DNA from: an uncultured bacterium
GTDB lineage: Bacteria; Bacillota_I; Bacilli_A; RF39; UBA660
Length of the DNA: 40,299 bases
Reading direction: 5' to 3'
Assembly (NCBI GenBank): GCA_946560065.1
Contig: CAMNUE010000016.1
Coordinates: 1 to 40,299, forward strand
Below, one piece after another: positions 7,670 through 15,060 of the stretch (within the stretch, counting starts at the first letter, position 1; each line of letters opens with the position of its first letter). The position numbers and the translations under genes were made by a program. Under the pieces are notes generated by a model. The model did no database searches, was not told where the DNA came from, and saw only the letters and a program-made list of their open reading frames with translations.

Positions 7670-7945
7670 TTATTTACTAGTCTTTCTACTTTTACTAGTA
7701 GTACTTCTCTTCTTACTATTTGAAGTAGAAGTGCTAGATTTAGAACTAGTCTTATTCATTCCATTTTCAACTAATCTCTTAGTGATTTCTCCACCAACTT
7801 TACCGTTAGCTCGACTAGTTGCATCTGGACCTAAATTAACACCAAATTCATTTGCTATTTCATATTTCATGTTTTCAATTGAATTTTTAGCTCCAGGTAC
7901 TCTAACTTTCATAGAAGCATTTTTACTTTTTTTAGTTCTTGCCAT
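7670..7945 (-). CDS. Alpha/beta-type small acid-soluble spore protein with basic tails
   Basis: SASP proteins coat and protect spore DNA and are degraded at germination by the protease GPR. The core matches the family closely: [19 protein letters not shown] followed by [20 protein letters not shown]. It includes the GPR-type site (YE-IANEF), the TSRANG turn and GGEITKRLV. The start is the ATG at 7945 (MARTKKSKN...), preceded by a strong AGGAGGTG; the GTG at 7954 overlaps that site. At 91 aa it exceeds the usual ~60-70: the N-terminus is Lys-rich and the last ~27 residues are a Ser/Thr/Lys/Arg tail, like a histone tail. A candidate SigF/SigG promoter and a hairpin over the ribosome site lie upstream. 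It is next to thiI, as sspA is in B. subtilis. Confidence 0.93.
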   Translation of the reverse strand: MARTKKSKNASMKVRVPGAKNSIENMKYEIANEFGVNLGPDATSRANGKVGGEITKRLVENGMNKTSSKSSTSTSNSKKRSTTSKSRKTSK

Positions 7946-7948
7946 TTT

Positions 7949-7978
7949 CTTCACCTCCTACATTCTTAGGATGTGAAG
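7949..7978 (-). promoter_or_regulatory. Hairpin covering the SASP ribosome-binding site
   Basis: Outer stem CTTCAC/GTGAAG (7973-7978 with 7949-7954), one mismatch, inner stem TCCTA/TAGGA (7967-7971 with 7956-7960), 6-base loop. On the minus-strand RNA the downstream arm contains the AGGAGGTG ribosome site. No U-tract follows, so it is not a terminator. Confidence 0.6.
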
Positions 7979-7995
7979 TTTTTTCTATTTAATAC
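7967..7995 (-). promoter_or_regulatory. Candidate forespore (SigG/SigF-type) promoter of the SASP gene
   Basis: Minus strand: -10 CATCCTA (7967-7973) fits the SigG consensus CATnnTA. GTATT (7991-7995), 17 bp upstream, is one base off GnATR. Transcription would start around 7960, right at the ribosome site. No SigA-like promoter was seen here. Confidence 0.5.
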
Positions 7996-8002
7996 CTAAA
8001 TA

Positions 8003-9190
8003 TTACAATAAATCCGAAAATTCCATATCTTTGGCATTTTCAACTTTAATTGTATTAAGTGTTTCAACTGCTTCATTAATCATTTCTTCATAATTAAACT
8101 TATTCTCTTCACTAATAGAGATATCACCACGTGGATTAATCGCAGGATGTTTTGGAACAAATACTGTACAACAATCTTCAAAAGGTAAAATACTTGTTTC
8201 ATATGTATCAATCTTTCTTGCAATATCAATTATCTCTAATTTATCCAAACAAGCAACCGGTCTTATAACAGGCATATTAGTAACACTATTAATAACAGAC
8301 ATACTAGTAAGAGTTTGCGAAGCTACTTGACCAATACTTTCTCCATTAACAATTACATATCCTTTATATTTAGATGCAATTTTCTCCATTATTCGATACA
8401 TCATTCTACGCATAATTGTTATACAATAATCTTCACGACAATTCTTATAAATCTCTTCCTGAATAGGTGTAAAATTAACAATATGTAAATTAATACTGTC
8501 TGTATACTCAACTAATTTTTTACACAATGTAATTACTTTATTCCTAGCCTCTAAACTAGTATGTGGAATAGCTTCAAAATAAACCGCATCTAAAACAACA
8601 CCACGCTTCATTGCAAGATACCCAGCAACAGGAGAATCAATTCCACCAGAAAGCATTAGCATTCCTCGAGGCTGTGTTCCAACTGGATAACCTCCAGAAC
8701 CACAATATCCATTGAAATAAATATAACTTTGCTTTTCTCGTATCTCAACTTTTATCCACAAGTCAGGATTGTGAACATCAACACTAATATTATTAATATT
8801 TTTTAATAATAGACCTCCAAGTACCCTATTAAAATCTTGACTGTGTATTGGAAAATTCTTATCACTTCTTTTTGTTTCAATTTTAAAAGTTTTAAATATC
8901 TCTTTTTGAACAACATTTAATAATAAGCTTTTAATATCTTCTTCATTAGAATTAACAACATAGGCAATATGATACATATGAATTCCAAAAATTTTATCCA
9001 CAACTGATTTTATCGAATCTAAATCCTCATCTTTAAACTCAATATACATTCTTGCTCTATCTTTTCTTATCTTAACATCATACTCTTTTAATTTATTTCT
9101 AACATTATTATATAAAGTATTTATAAAAAAATTCCTATTACCTTTCTTTGTAGATAATTCACCATATTTAATTAATATAACTCTATCCAT
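8003..9190 (-). CDS. thiI: tRNA 4-thiouridine synthetase ThiI
   Basis: ThiI adenylates U8 of tRNA and transfers sulfur to form s4U; it can also serve thiazole synthesis. From the ATG at 9190 (GGTGG site; a GTG/ATG further upstream has no site) the protein is 395 aa, the length of rhodanese-less Firmicutes ThiI. Order: N-terminal ferredoxin-like part with ILIKYGELSTKKGN, THUMP domain (about 60-165), then the PP-loop ATP pyrophosphatase with LSGGIDSPVAGY (Ser181 begins SGGIDS). FEDCCTVFVPKHP near residue 340 holds the Cys pair of the family. The usual partner cysteine desulfurase (IscS/NifZ, next to thiI in B. subtilis) is not in this window, so sulfur must come from a gene elsewhere. Confidence 0.95.
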   Translation of the reverse strand: MDRVILIKYGELSTKKGNRNFFINTLYNNVRNKLKEYDVKIRKDRARMYIEFKDEDLDSIKSVVDKIFGIHMYHIAYVVNSNEEDIKSLLLNVVQKEIFKTFKIETKRSDKNFPIHSQDFNRVLGGLLLKNINNISVDVHNPDLWIKVEIREKQSYIYFNGYCGSGGYPVGTQPRGMLMLSGGIDSPVAGYLAMKRGVVLDAVYFEAIPHTSLEARNKVITLCKKLVEYTDSINLHIVNFTPIQEEIYKNCREDYCITIMRRMMYRIMEKIASKYKGYVIVNGESIGQVASQTLTSMSVINSVTNMPVIRPVACLDKLEIIDIARKIDTYETSILPFEDCCTVFVPKHPAINPRGDISISEENKFNYEEMINEAVETLNTIKVENAKDMEFSDLL

Positions 9191-9227
9191 AGTAACACCA
9201 CCACGCATATTTTAACACATAATTATC

Positions 9228-9258
9228 AAAAAAAAAAGACAACTACAAAAGTCATCTA
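9228..9258 (-). terminator. Terminator between the 9256-9813 gene and thiI
   Basis: AGATGAC (from 9257 down to 9251) pairs with GTTGTCT (9243 down to 9237) with two G-U pairs, then a run of ten T on the minus strand. The stop codon overlaps the stem. Confidence 0.65.
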
Positions 9259-9813
9259 ATATGTACCACTAATCTTCTTTGAATCTGCTTCTAATAGATT
9301 ATCAAGTAACCATTCATTAGAAGATTTTCTAAGATTAAAAGTTATAGGATAAGTAACCTTCTCTGAACAAGTTTCAAGCTTATTTAATTTATAATTAATT
9401 TGTCGCTCAACAGTTGGAAATTTCTCTGTATGAGTAGCTATATGACTATCAGCAGCATTATAACAAGCATTAAAATCACTAACTGTAACCTCTGCTTTAA
9501 CAACAGCCTTATTCTCCACAACTTCTTCATCAAGAATTGAATAAAACATTTTTTGATACTGTTTCTTCATAATACTTTCATACTGTTTTTTTTGCTTTTT
9601 ATCTAACTTATCCTCAAACTCATATTTAATTTTAGAAGTAACACCCTTATCTAAAGAATTATATTTATTTAAATATTCTTCAACAACAGCCGAAGGACTT
9701 GTACCAAACACAGCTATTTTTAAATATATAAATACACCTACAGCAAGCAATATTAAAAATATAACAATTCCTATAACCATAATCTTCTTATTTTTATTTT
9801 TCTTCCTAGGCAT
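9256..9813 (-). CDS. Single-pass anchored protein of unknown function, NTF2-like candidate
   Basis: A 185-residue protein: very basic N-terminus (PRKKNKNKK), one membrane helix at about residues 11-32, then an extracytoplasmic domain. That domain begins PSAVVEEYLNKYNSLD and ends in a strand-rich region with NEWLLDNLL. The pattern (helix ~35-50, linker, four or five strands) resembles the NTF2/DUF4878-like fold of anchored Firmicutes lipoproteins, but there is no lipobox. Two cysteines (NACYNA and ETCSEK) could form a disulfide outside the cell. The start is ATG 9813 or the adjacent TTG 9816; the GAGG site is distant from both. It follows ezrA and the pilin-like gene in the same direction and ends at a terminator before thiI. 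No enzymatic motif was seen. Confidence 0.6.
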   Translation of the reverse strand: MPRKKNKNKKIMVIGIVIFLILLAVGVFIYLKIAVFGTSPSAVVEEYLNKYNSLDKGVTSKIKYEFEDKLDKKQKKQYESIMKKQYQKMFYSILDEEVVENKAVVKAEVTVSDFNACYNAADSHIATHTEKFPTVERQINYKLNKLETCSEKVTYPITFNLRKSSNEWLLDNLLEADSKKISGTY

Positions 9814-9870
9814 CAAATAATATCATCCTCTCTAGACTAAGAAATAAAACTAGATAATAAAATATAATTA

Positions 9871-10491
9871 TTATTTATATTCTACTTTTTTCTTAGTTCT
9901 ATAAAAACTTTTACTCACAACTTCACAAACATCCTTTACATTATCTGCAAAATAATAACTAGTAGAATAATCTTTATTAATTTTTGAAACAAAATACAAT
10001 TCTTCATAATAATTAGGATATATTTCTTTTCCATCCTTTATACAATTAAATAGTACTTTCTCTTCACTATCATCATTTTTTTTCAAAGACCATTCCCCAA
10101 CCTCATATATATCTGGTTCTGAAGAAGAAGCATATTTTTCTATTAAATACTGATCACACTTCAAAGTAACAAGAGCTTTTCCTTCAACTATTTCAACCTT
10201 TGACTCTGTTAAATCACAATCTTTAGAACTAAAAGGACTCTTAATATTCTTTTTAAGTAATTGCTCATCAATAACTTCTTCTAAATAAACAGTATCCTGA
10301 TTTCTAAAAGAAGATATATTAGTAGCAGTAACATTACCAAGTCTAATAGCATTATCCTTCATTGTTGTATATTTCTGCTTATTAGCTCCACCTAAAATTG
10401 AATACATTAAATAAGCAAATATACAAAGTAACAAAACAATCATTGTTAATACTTCAAATTTTCCAAATCCTTTTCTATTATTAATCATCAT
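9871..10491 (-). CDS. Type IV pilin-like (pseudopilin-like) protein
   Basis: About 206 residues. The N-terminus reads INNRKGFGKFEVLTMIVLLL: a basic leader, Gly-Phe at the expected prepilin cleavage point, Glu at mature position 5, and then a ~20-residue hydrophobic helix. This is the class III signal of type IV pilins and ComGC-like pseudopilins. The rest is a soluble domain with four cysteines (CDLT, LKCDQ, FNCIKD, DVCEVV) that could form two disulfides. The start is one of two adjacent ATGs (10491 or 10488) overlapping the end of ezrA, so translation is coupled; GTG 10497 is also in frame. No pilus ATPase, prepilin peptidase or comG-like genes are in the window, so its secretion partners must lie elsewhere. 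Family assignment rests on the N-terminal motif alone. Confidence 0.55.
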   Translation of the reverse strand: MMINNRKGFGKFEVLTMIVLLLCIFAYLMYSILGGANKQKYTTMKDNAIRLGNVTATNISSFRNQDTVYLEEVIDEQLLKKNIKSPFSSKDCDLTESKVEIVEGKALVTLKCDQYLIEKYASSSEPDIYEVGEWSLKKNDDSEEKVLFNCIKDGKEIYPNYYEELYFVSKINKDYSTSYYFADNVKDVCEVVSKSFYRTKKKVEYK

Positions 10492-12193
10492 ACACACTCA
10501 ACAACTTTCTATATATATTTTCATCTACAATTGACGTGACTTTAATTGACACATCAAGCGCTTCCTTATAATTACCTTTATAAAATTGCTTTTCTGCATC
10601 AATAAGTCCGTGATCAACTTCTTCATATTTAGAACGATATCTATTACCATATACAATAGCCATTTCAGCCATCTGAGCAGTCTTAATCATTTCATTAGTA
10701 GTATTGTATAATTTCAAAACCAAATCTCTTGCTGTATCAACTCTTGTATTCAAAGTCTTTATAACAATTGGCTTCTTATCTAATTCTTTAACAACTTCAT
10801 AAATTGCTTCATTAGCTTCATCTAACTGAACAAAATAATTATCAGTAATAACCGGTAACTTATATCCACGCATTTTATTCTTACATGTCTTCAAGAATTC
10901 TTGAATTTCATCTAACTGTTCTCTGGCTCTTACTTCATCATCATACATATTACCCAAAGATTTCAAAGCCACATCAAATTCATCTTCCATAACAGTAAGT
11001 CTATTAGTTAAACTTTCCACTTCCTCATTTAACATAGAATAAGGGCACGACTTAGATTCACACTTAGAGACTAATTTTTTATAATCATCATTTATTACTA
11101 CTAAAGTCTTATTAACATCATGTATAATTTCAACATCCTCATCATTTAAATCATACATACTCTTAATATCACTTAATTGCTCATAAACATCTTTTACCAA
11201 AGTATTAGTTTTTTCTAATCTCTTAGAAAAATCAACAACTACTTCTTCATAAACTTTTCTTGAAAGTCTCTCCTTCTCAAAATCAACAAATAAAGAATCA
11301 TAATACTCAAGCATAGTTTTCAAATCAAACATTGAACCTTCTAAATTTAACATCTTAACTTTATCCAATATTTTATCAATAGTTTTCTTAGATTCTTCAA
11401 TATTATAAGAAATATTTAAATAATCAAGAACAAATCCTTTTTCAACCATTTCATTATTAATATGCTCAATTTCTTTCATTCTATTAGGAATAACTTGATT
11501 TGCCATTAATAAAACATCCGGTAACTCTTTAATAATAATTTCCATATGATCAATCATTGTATCTAATGCTTTGCAAATATGAACAACCTCATTATATTGA
11601 TTTGATTCCATTACTTTTTCAAAATCTAAAAATCTTTTCTCAATATTTTCAAGTTGCATTTCAACTGCTTCTTGCATTGGACTATATATATCCCTGTGAT
11701 CTTGAAATTCTCTATTTAAAGTTCTATATTTTGTCTTTAACTTAATAACAATTGCTCGATACTTTTCCTCACTCAAAGTAATATCCTTTATCTCTTCCAA
11801 TAAATGTTCCGCAGCTTCTCTTACTTTATAAATTTCAATTTCTGCTTTAGCAATTCTATATCCACAAGACTTGTAATCCCTTTTTTCTACATATACATCT
11901 AAATCAATTAACATATCATCTATTAATGTTAATCTTTTCTCTTTTATTTCAGTAAATTTATCTTGCCAACGATTATATTTTTCTTCCATCTTATCGTTTT
12001 TAATTATAGGTTCTACTTTAGAAAGTTCTAAAAGCACAGGAGTTGAAGCTACCATATTTCGTTGAACTTCCAAGTTTTTAACTTTATTTCGGTAATATTT
12101 CATTTCAGCAGTTTTCACAAAATGAAGAACAACAATAACAATTATGAGTGCAATAACAACAGCAGAACCAATGATAAGAAATTGTCCTTGCAT
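10481..12193 (-). CDS. ezrA: Septation ring formation regulator EzrA
   Basis: EzrA is a Bacilli division protein that binds FtsZ and restricts and organises Z-rings. From ATG 12193 (AGAGGTGA site) it has 570 residues, matching the family's ~560-570. It starts MQGQFLIIGSAVVIALIIV, a short extracellular start and one transmembrane helix, followed by a long, almost entirely helical cytoplasmic region of spectrin-like repeats rich in Glu/Lys/Leu/Met. YNRWQDKF (about residue 72) resembles the conserved Trp patch after the anchor. Upstream in-frame codons to 12247 lie within or before the promoter and are not used. The position between thiI and rpsD matches B. subtilis. It is the first gene of an operon with the pilin-like and anchored proteins. 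Confidence 0.9.
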   Translation of the reverse strand: MQGQFLIIGSAVVIALIIVIVVLHFVKTAEMKYYRNKVKNLEVQRNMVASTPVLLELSKVEPIIKNDKMEEKYNRWQDKFTEIKEKRLTLIDDMLIDLDVYVEKRDYKSCGYRIAKAEIEIYKVREAAEHLLEEIKDITLSEEKYRAIVIKLKTKYRTLNREFQDHRDIYSPMQEAVEMQLENIEKRFLDFEKVMESNQYNEVVHICKALDTMIDHMEIIIKELPDVLLMANQVIPNRMKEIEHINNEMVEKGFVLDYLNISYNIEESKKTIDKILDKVKMLNLEGSMFDLKTMLEYYDSLFVDFEKERLSRKVYEEVVVDFSKRLEKTNTLVKDVYEQLSDIKSMYDLNDEDVEIIHDVNKTLVVINDDYKKLVSKCESKSCPYSMLNEEVESLTNRLTVMEDEFDVALKSLGNMYDDEVRAREQLDEIQEFLKTCKNKMRGYKLPVITDNYFVQLDEANEAIYEVVKELDKKPIVIKTLNTRVDTARDLVLKLYNTTNEMIKTAQMAEMAIVYGNRYRSKYEEVDHGLIDAEKQFYKGNYKEALDVSIKVTSIVDENIYRKLLSVYDD

Positions 12194-12224
12194 AACTTCA
12201 CCTCTATTCTTATTTACCAATCTT

Positions 12225-12233
12225 ATTCTATCA
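12225..12233 (-). promoter_or_regulatory. Extended -10 promoter of ezrA
   Basis: TGATAGAAT on the minus strand (TGn plus a -10 hexamer TAGAAT). No convincing -35. Start point near 12218, about 25 nt before the ezrA ATG. Confidence 0.5.
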
Positions 12234-12303
12234 CAATTTACCAACATTTTTCTACATTTTTAGTAATAATTATAAAATAATTTCTTAGAAACATAGTAAT
12301 TCC

Positions 12304-12332
12304 TTGACATATCAGCACTTTTAACATATAAT
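12304..12332 (+). promoter_or_regulatory. Consensus SigA promoter of rpsD
   Basis: Perfect -35 TTGACA (12304-12309), 17-bp spacer, perfect -10 TATAAT (12327-12332): the strongest promoter in the window, as expected for a ribosomal protein gene. Confidence 0.9.
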
Positions 12333-12338
12333 TAATAA

Positions 12339-12502
12339 TGCAAATTCCTTGAAACAGCGAATTTAGAATATTTTAAAGTGTTTTTCAAATAATATTGAGT
12401 AACAAATGCTGTTTACGCGAAAGAATCAGAAAAACTCCCTAAGATATGACTAAATTATTTTTCATCGGTTTGTAAAATATTAAAAGAGAAGGAGAATTAG
12501 TT
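12339..12502 (+). promoter_or_regulatory. Long rpsD leader, probable S4 autoregulatory element
   Basis: About 160 nt of untranslated leader separates the promoter from rpsD. AAACAGC (12352-12358) pairs perfectly with GCTGTTT (12408-12414), enclosing an AT-rich arm. A GCGAAAGAATCAG segment follows at about 12417-12429, and then the ribosome site AAGGAGA (12489-12495). In B. subtilis S4 represses its own mRNA through a structured leader; length and position fit that role. The specific fold is my inference. Confidence 0.45.
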
Positions 12503-13105
12503 ATGGCAAGATATACAGGTCCAAGCTACAAACAAGCTCGTCGTGTTGGTTTCTCAATCAGCGAAACTGGTAAAGAATTAGCTCGTCGTCCTTATGGTCC
12601 AGGTCAACATGGTAATGCTCGTAAAGGTAAATTATCTGACTATGGTACACAATTAAAAGAAAAACAAAAGGTACGTTTCATGTATGGAGTTAATGAAAGA
12701 CAATTCAAAAAAACTTTCAATGAAGCTTCTAAAATGCAAGGTATTCAAGGTACTAACTTCTTAAGATTATTAGAATCAAGACTAGATAACTTAGTATACC
12801 GCATTGGTTTTGCTTCTACTCGTCGTGGTGCAAGACAATTAGTTAACCACGGACACGTAACTGTAAACGGAAAGAAAGTTGATATTCCATCATACAGAGT
12901 TAAACCAGGTGATGTTATTTCTATAAAAGAAGATGACAAAAACTTAAAAGTTGTAGCTGAATCTTTAGCAAAAGTATCTAAAAGAGTTGAATTCATTAGC
13001 TATGATGAAGGAAAAATGGAAGGTACTTATGTAAGATTACCAGAAAGAAATGAATTAAATGCTGATATCAATGAAGCATTAATCGTTGAATTCTACAATA
13101 AATAA
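12503..13105 (+). CDS. rpsD: 30S ribosomal protein S4
   Basis: Primary 16S rRNA-binding protein of the small subunit; in Bacilli it also represses its own synthesis. 200 aa, the normal length. The start [16 protein letters not shown] and the [10 protein letters not shown] segment are the zinc-free N-terminal domain. The S4 RNA-binding domain (about residues 90-155) contains [20 protein letters not shown] and [20 protein letters not shown]. No N-terminal CxxC is present, so this is the Zn-independent form. Codon use is slightly richer in preferred codons (GGT, CGT, GAA) than its neighbours, consistent with high expression. It is monocistronic, with a consensus promoter, long leader, strong ribosome site and a hairpin terminator. 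Confidence 0.98.
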   Translation: MARYTGPSYKQARRVGFSISETGKELARRPYGPGQHGNARKGKLSDYGTQLKEKQKVRFMYGVNERQFKKTFNEASKMQGIQGTNFLRLLESRLDNLVYRIGFASTRRGARQLVNHGHVTVNGKKVDIPSYRVKPGDVISIKEDDKNLKVVAESLAKVSKRVEFISYDEGKMEGTYVRLPERNELNADINEALIVEFYNK

Positions 13106-13140
13106 TATTAAGAGTAGTATTAAACTACTCTTTTATTTTA
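13106..13140. terminator. rpsD terminator, possibly bidirectional
   Basis: AAGAGTAGT (13110-13118) and ACTACTCTT (13124-13132) make a perfect 9-bp stem with a 5-base loop and TTTATTTT after it. The convergent phosphatase gene ends at 13157, so it may serve both. Confidence 0.85.
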
Positions 13141-13156
13141 AAAAAGATTACTAATT

Positions 13157-13708
13157 TCACTTAGTAACCTTTTTATTATAATTAAACTCTTCAAAAGCAC
13201 AATTTTCAACTCCATCAACTAATAGATTCCCTTTTAATTCATGTCCTAATAATAAATGTTTAAGCACTCTATATGTAGTATCATGAGTAACAATCAAAAT
13301 GTCTTTACCGCCATGTTTTTTTAAAATATAATCTAGGAAATCCAAACATCTATCAAATACATCTTGAATTGCTTCAACACCATAATCATTTCGATTTAAA
13401 TCATAATCCCAAAACTTATAAGCATTAAACTCCTGATCAGGTCTTCCCTCAAGCTCACCCATATCTCTCTCAATAAGCCGCTTATCTGGAATCATTTCTA
13501 CCCTATCTCCAATTAAAATCATTGCTGACTCAACAGCTCTAACTAATGGAGACATATAGCAATAATCATATTTCTTATCCTTAATTTTCATCTTTAATCT
13601 TTGACATTCACGTCTACCAGTATCATTCATTAAATTATTACTTCTGCCTTGAATCTTATGTAAAAAGTTTTCCTCAGTTTGTCCATGTCTAACTAAAGTA
13701 ATAACCAC
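13157..13708 (-). CDS. Histidine phosphatase family protein (phosphoglycerate mutase-like)
   Basis: A 183-residue branch-1 histidine phosphatase. Catalytic RHG is at residues 7-9 (LVRHGQTEEN, His8 being phosphorylated). SPLVRAVESA contributes the second Arg, LIERDMGELEGR the acid Glu, and ILIVTHDTTYRVL the second His. It is short, like GpmB/CobC/PhoE-type phosphatases, and lacks the insertions of true dPGM mutase, so a small phosphorylated metabolite is the likely substrate rather than glycolytic 3-phosphoglycerate. It starts at GTG 13708, overlapping the stop of the propeller gene by one base (TAGTG), with GGGGGT as ribosome site. Substrate unassigned. Confidence 0.85.
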   Translation of the reverse strand: MVITLVRHGQTEENFLHKIQGRSNNLMNDTGRRECQRLKMKIKDKKYDYCYMSPLVRAVESAMILIGDRVEMIPDKRLIERDMGELEGRPDQEFNAYKFWDYDLNRNDYGVEAIQDVFDRCLDFLDYILKKHGGKDILIVTHDTTYRVLKHLLLGHELKGNLLVDGVENCAFEEFNYNKKVTK

Positions 13709-14958
13709 TATTCTACCCCCAATACTTTAAGCGCATCACTATAACTAATGAACTTACTCAAATAACTTCCATCTTCATAAGAAGAATAACCAACAACCAA
13801 ATAGTTACCATTAACCACCTTAATATCTGTAAAATAATCATCTCGCTCATCACCATAAGTAACAACAGCAATTTCTTCTAAATCAGAATTATATTTACCA
13901 ACAACACCATCATAATCAAATTCATCTACAGTTCTACTACGTTTACTTCTATTAGTAGCCATAGTACCTATTGCAATTACATTATCATGGTCATCCTTAA
14001 TTAATTTATTAAAACGATCTAATCCCTTAGACTTATAAATCTTCTGTTTAATATACTGACAATCCGTGTCATACTCAACAATCATCGCATCAGTATTACT
14101 CTTATTAACTCTATTAGCCCCACTAATATAAATCTTATTTCCGATATTAACAATCCCACTAAAACCAATACCATCAGTATACTTATAATCATTATAAGAA
14201 ACTAAATTACCATCCATGTCATACTTACAAATAATTCCTAAATAATTATCATCAGTTCCAACAGTATAAATAAAATTATTCACAACTAACAAATCATTAT
14301 AAATGGCAGCTTTATTACTACCATAAGTTTTTCTCCATAAAACATTTCCATCTTTATCAAATTTTACAAGTATTGCACCACCATCACTATCACCAACTTT
14401 AGTATTTTTATAAACACTTTGCCCAGTAACTAAATAACCATCATCAACCTTTTTAATACTAGTAAATTTTGAATTATCTAAAATTTTAAAATCTTTATCA
14501 AAAACTATCTCACCATTAACATCATACTTAACAATTAATGCTCTTCTAATTAGATTATCATGATCTTCCTCTGTTTTCTCATAGCTACCAACTGCAACCA
14601 AATTATCTTCATCTTCTGTAACTCCAAAAAAGACACTATTAAAACCAACATTATATAACTTTTCAAATGTTTTTTCTTTTTTCTCATTATATTTTGAAAT
14701 CTTTGCTTTTTCAAAAAAATTATCATTATTATTATTACTTCCAACGCTTGCATAATATGAATCATTTCCAACAAGACCATTGATTCCATCAAAATATAAA
14801 GACTCCTCTTTTCTTCCTAAAAAAGCATAAGCAATATACCCTAATTCTCCAACTAAAACAAGTAAGCATAATATAATAACTAACTTAAATCTCTTAATAA
14901 GTCTTCTTTGTTTTCTTTCTTTAATTCTTTTACTATTTTTCTTCTTTTTATTATCCAT
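13708..14958 (-). CDS. Membrane-anchored beta-propeller-like protein
   Basis: 416 aa. A highly basic cytoplasmic start (KKKKNSKRIKERKQRR) and one membrane helix (about residues 25-47) precede an outer region of about seven degenerate repeats. These are built around pairs such as VKFDKDGNVLWRKTYGS, VKYDVNGEIVFDKDF and CKYDMDGNLVSYNDY, alternating with DGYLVTGQS or GNYLVVGYS. The 'YDxxGN + hydrophobic, then GxxxxVG' pattern is the signature of PQQ-like/WD-type propellers, so a single-domain propeller outside the membrane is inferred. No catalytic residues are apparent; such proteins usually act in binding or scaffolding. It has its own promoter, a GGAGGGTG site, and a one-base overlap with the downstream phosphatase. 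Specific function unknown. Confidence 0.7.
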   Translation of the reverse strand: MDNKKKKNSKRIKERKQRRLIKRFKLVIILCLLVLVGELGYIAYAFLGRKEESLYFDGINGLVGNDSYYASVGSNNNNDNFFEKAKISKYNEKKEKTFEKLYNVGFNSVFFGVTEDEDNLVAVGSYEKTEEDHDNLIRRALIVKYDVNGEIVFDKDFKILDNSKFTSIKKVDDGYLVTGQSVYKNTKVGDSDGGAILVKFDKDGNVLWRKTYGSNKAAIYNDLLVVNNFIYTVGTDDNYLGIICKYDMDGNLVSYNDYKYTDGIGFSGIVNIGNKIYISGANRVNKSNTDAMIVEYDTDCQYIKQKIYKSKGLDRFNKLIKDDHDNVIAIGTMATNRSKRSRTVDEFDYDGVVGKYNSDLEEIAVVTYGDERDDYFTDIKVVNGNYLVVGYSSYEDGSYLSKFISYSDALKVLGVE

Positions 14959-14984
14959 GTATTCACCCTCCAGTCTATACCTTC

Positions 14985-15013
14985 ATTCTATCAAAAAAAA
15001 TATCTTTTTTCCA
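14985..15013 (-). promoter_or_regulatory. Promoter of the propeller-phosphatase operon
   Basis: Minus strand: -35 TGGAAA (15008-15013), 17-bp spacer ending in TGA, -10 TAGAAT (14985-14990). Confidence 0.6.
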
Positions 15014-15014
15014 C

Positions 15015-15050
15015 AGATAAAAAGAAATACTATAAATAATATTTCTTTTT
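15015..15050 (-). terminator. Terminator of the CYTH-tyrS operon
   Basis: AGAAATA (15046 down to 15040) and TATTTCT (15029 down to 15023) on the minus strand with an AT loop, then TTTTTATC. Confidence 0.7.
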
Positions 15051-15060
15051 TTAATTATAC

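Noticed and set aside
12745..12996. 83-codon minus-strand ORF
   Set aside because: Fully antisense to rpsD, which is conserved end to end; the ORF is a shadow.
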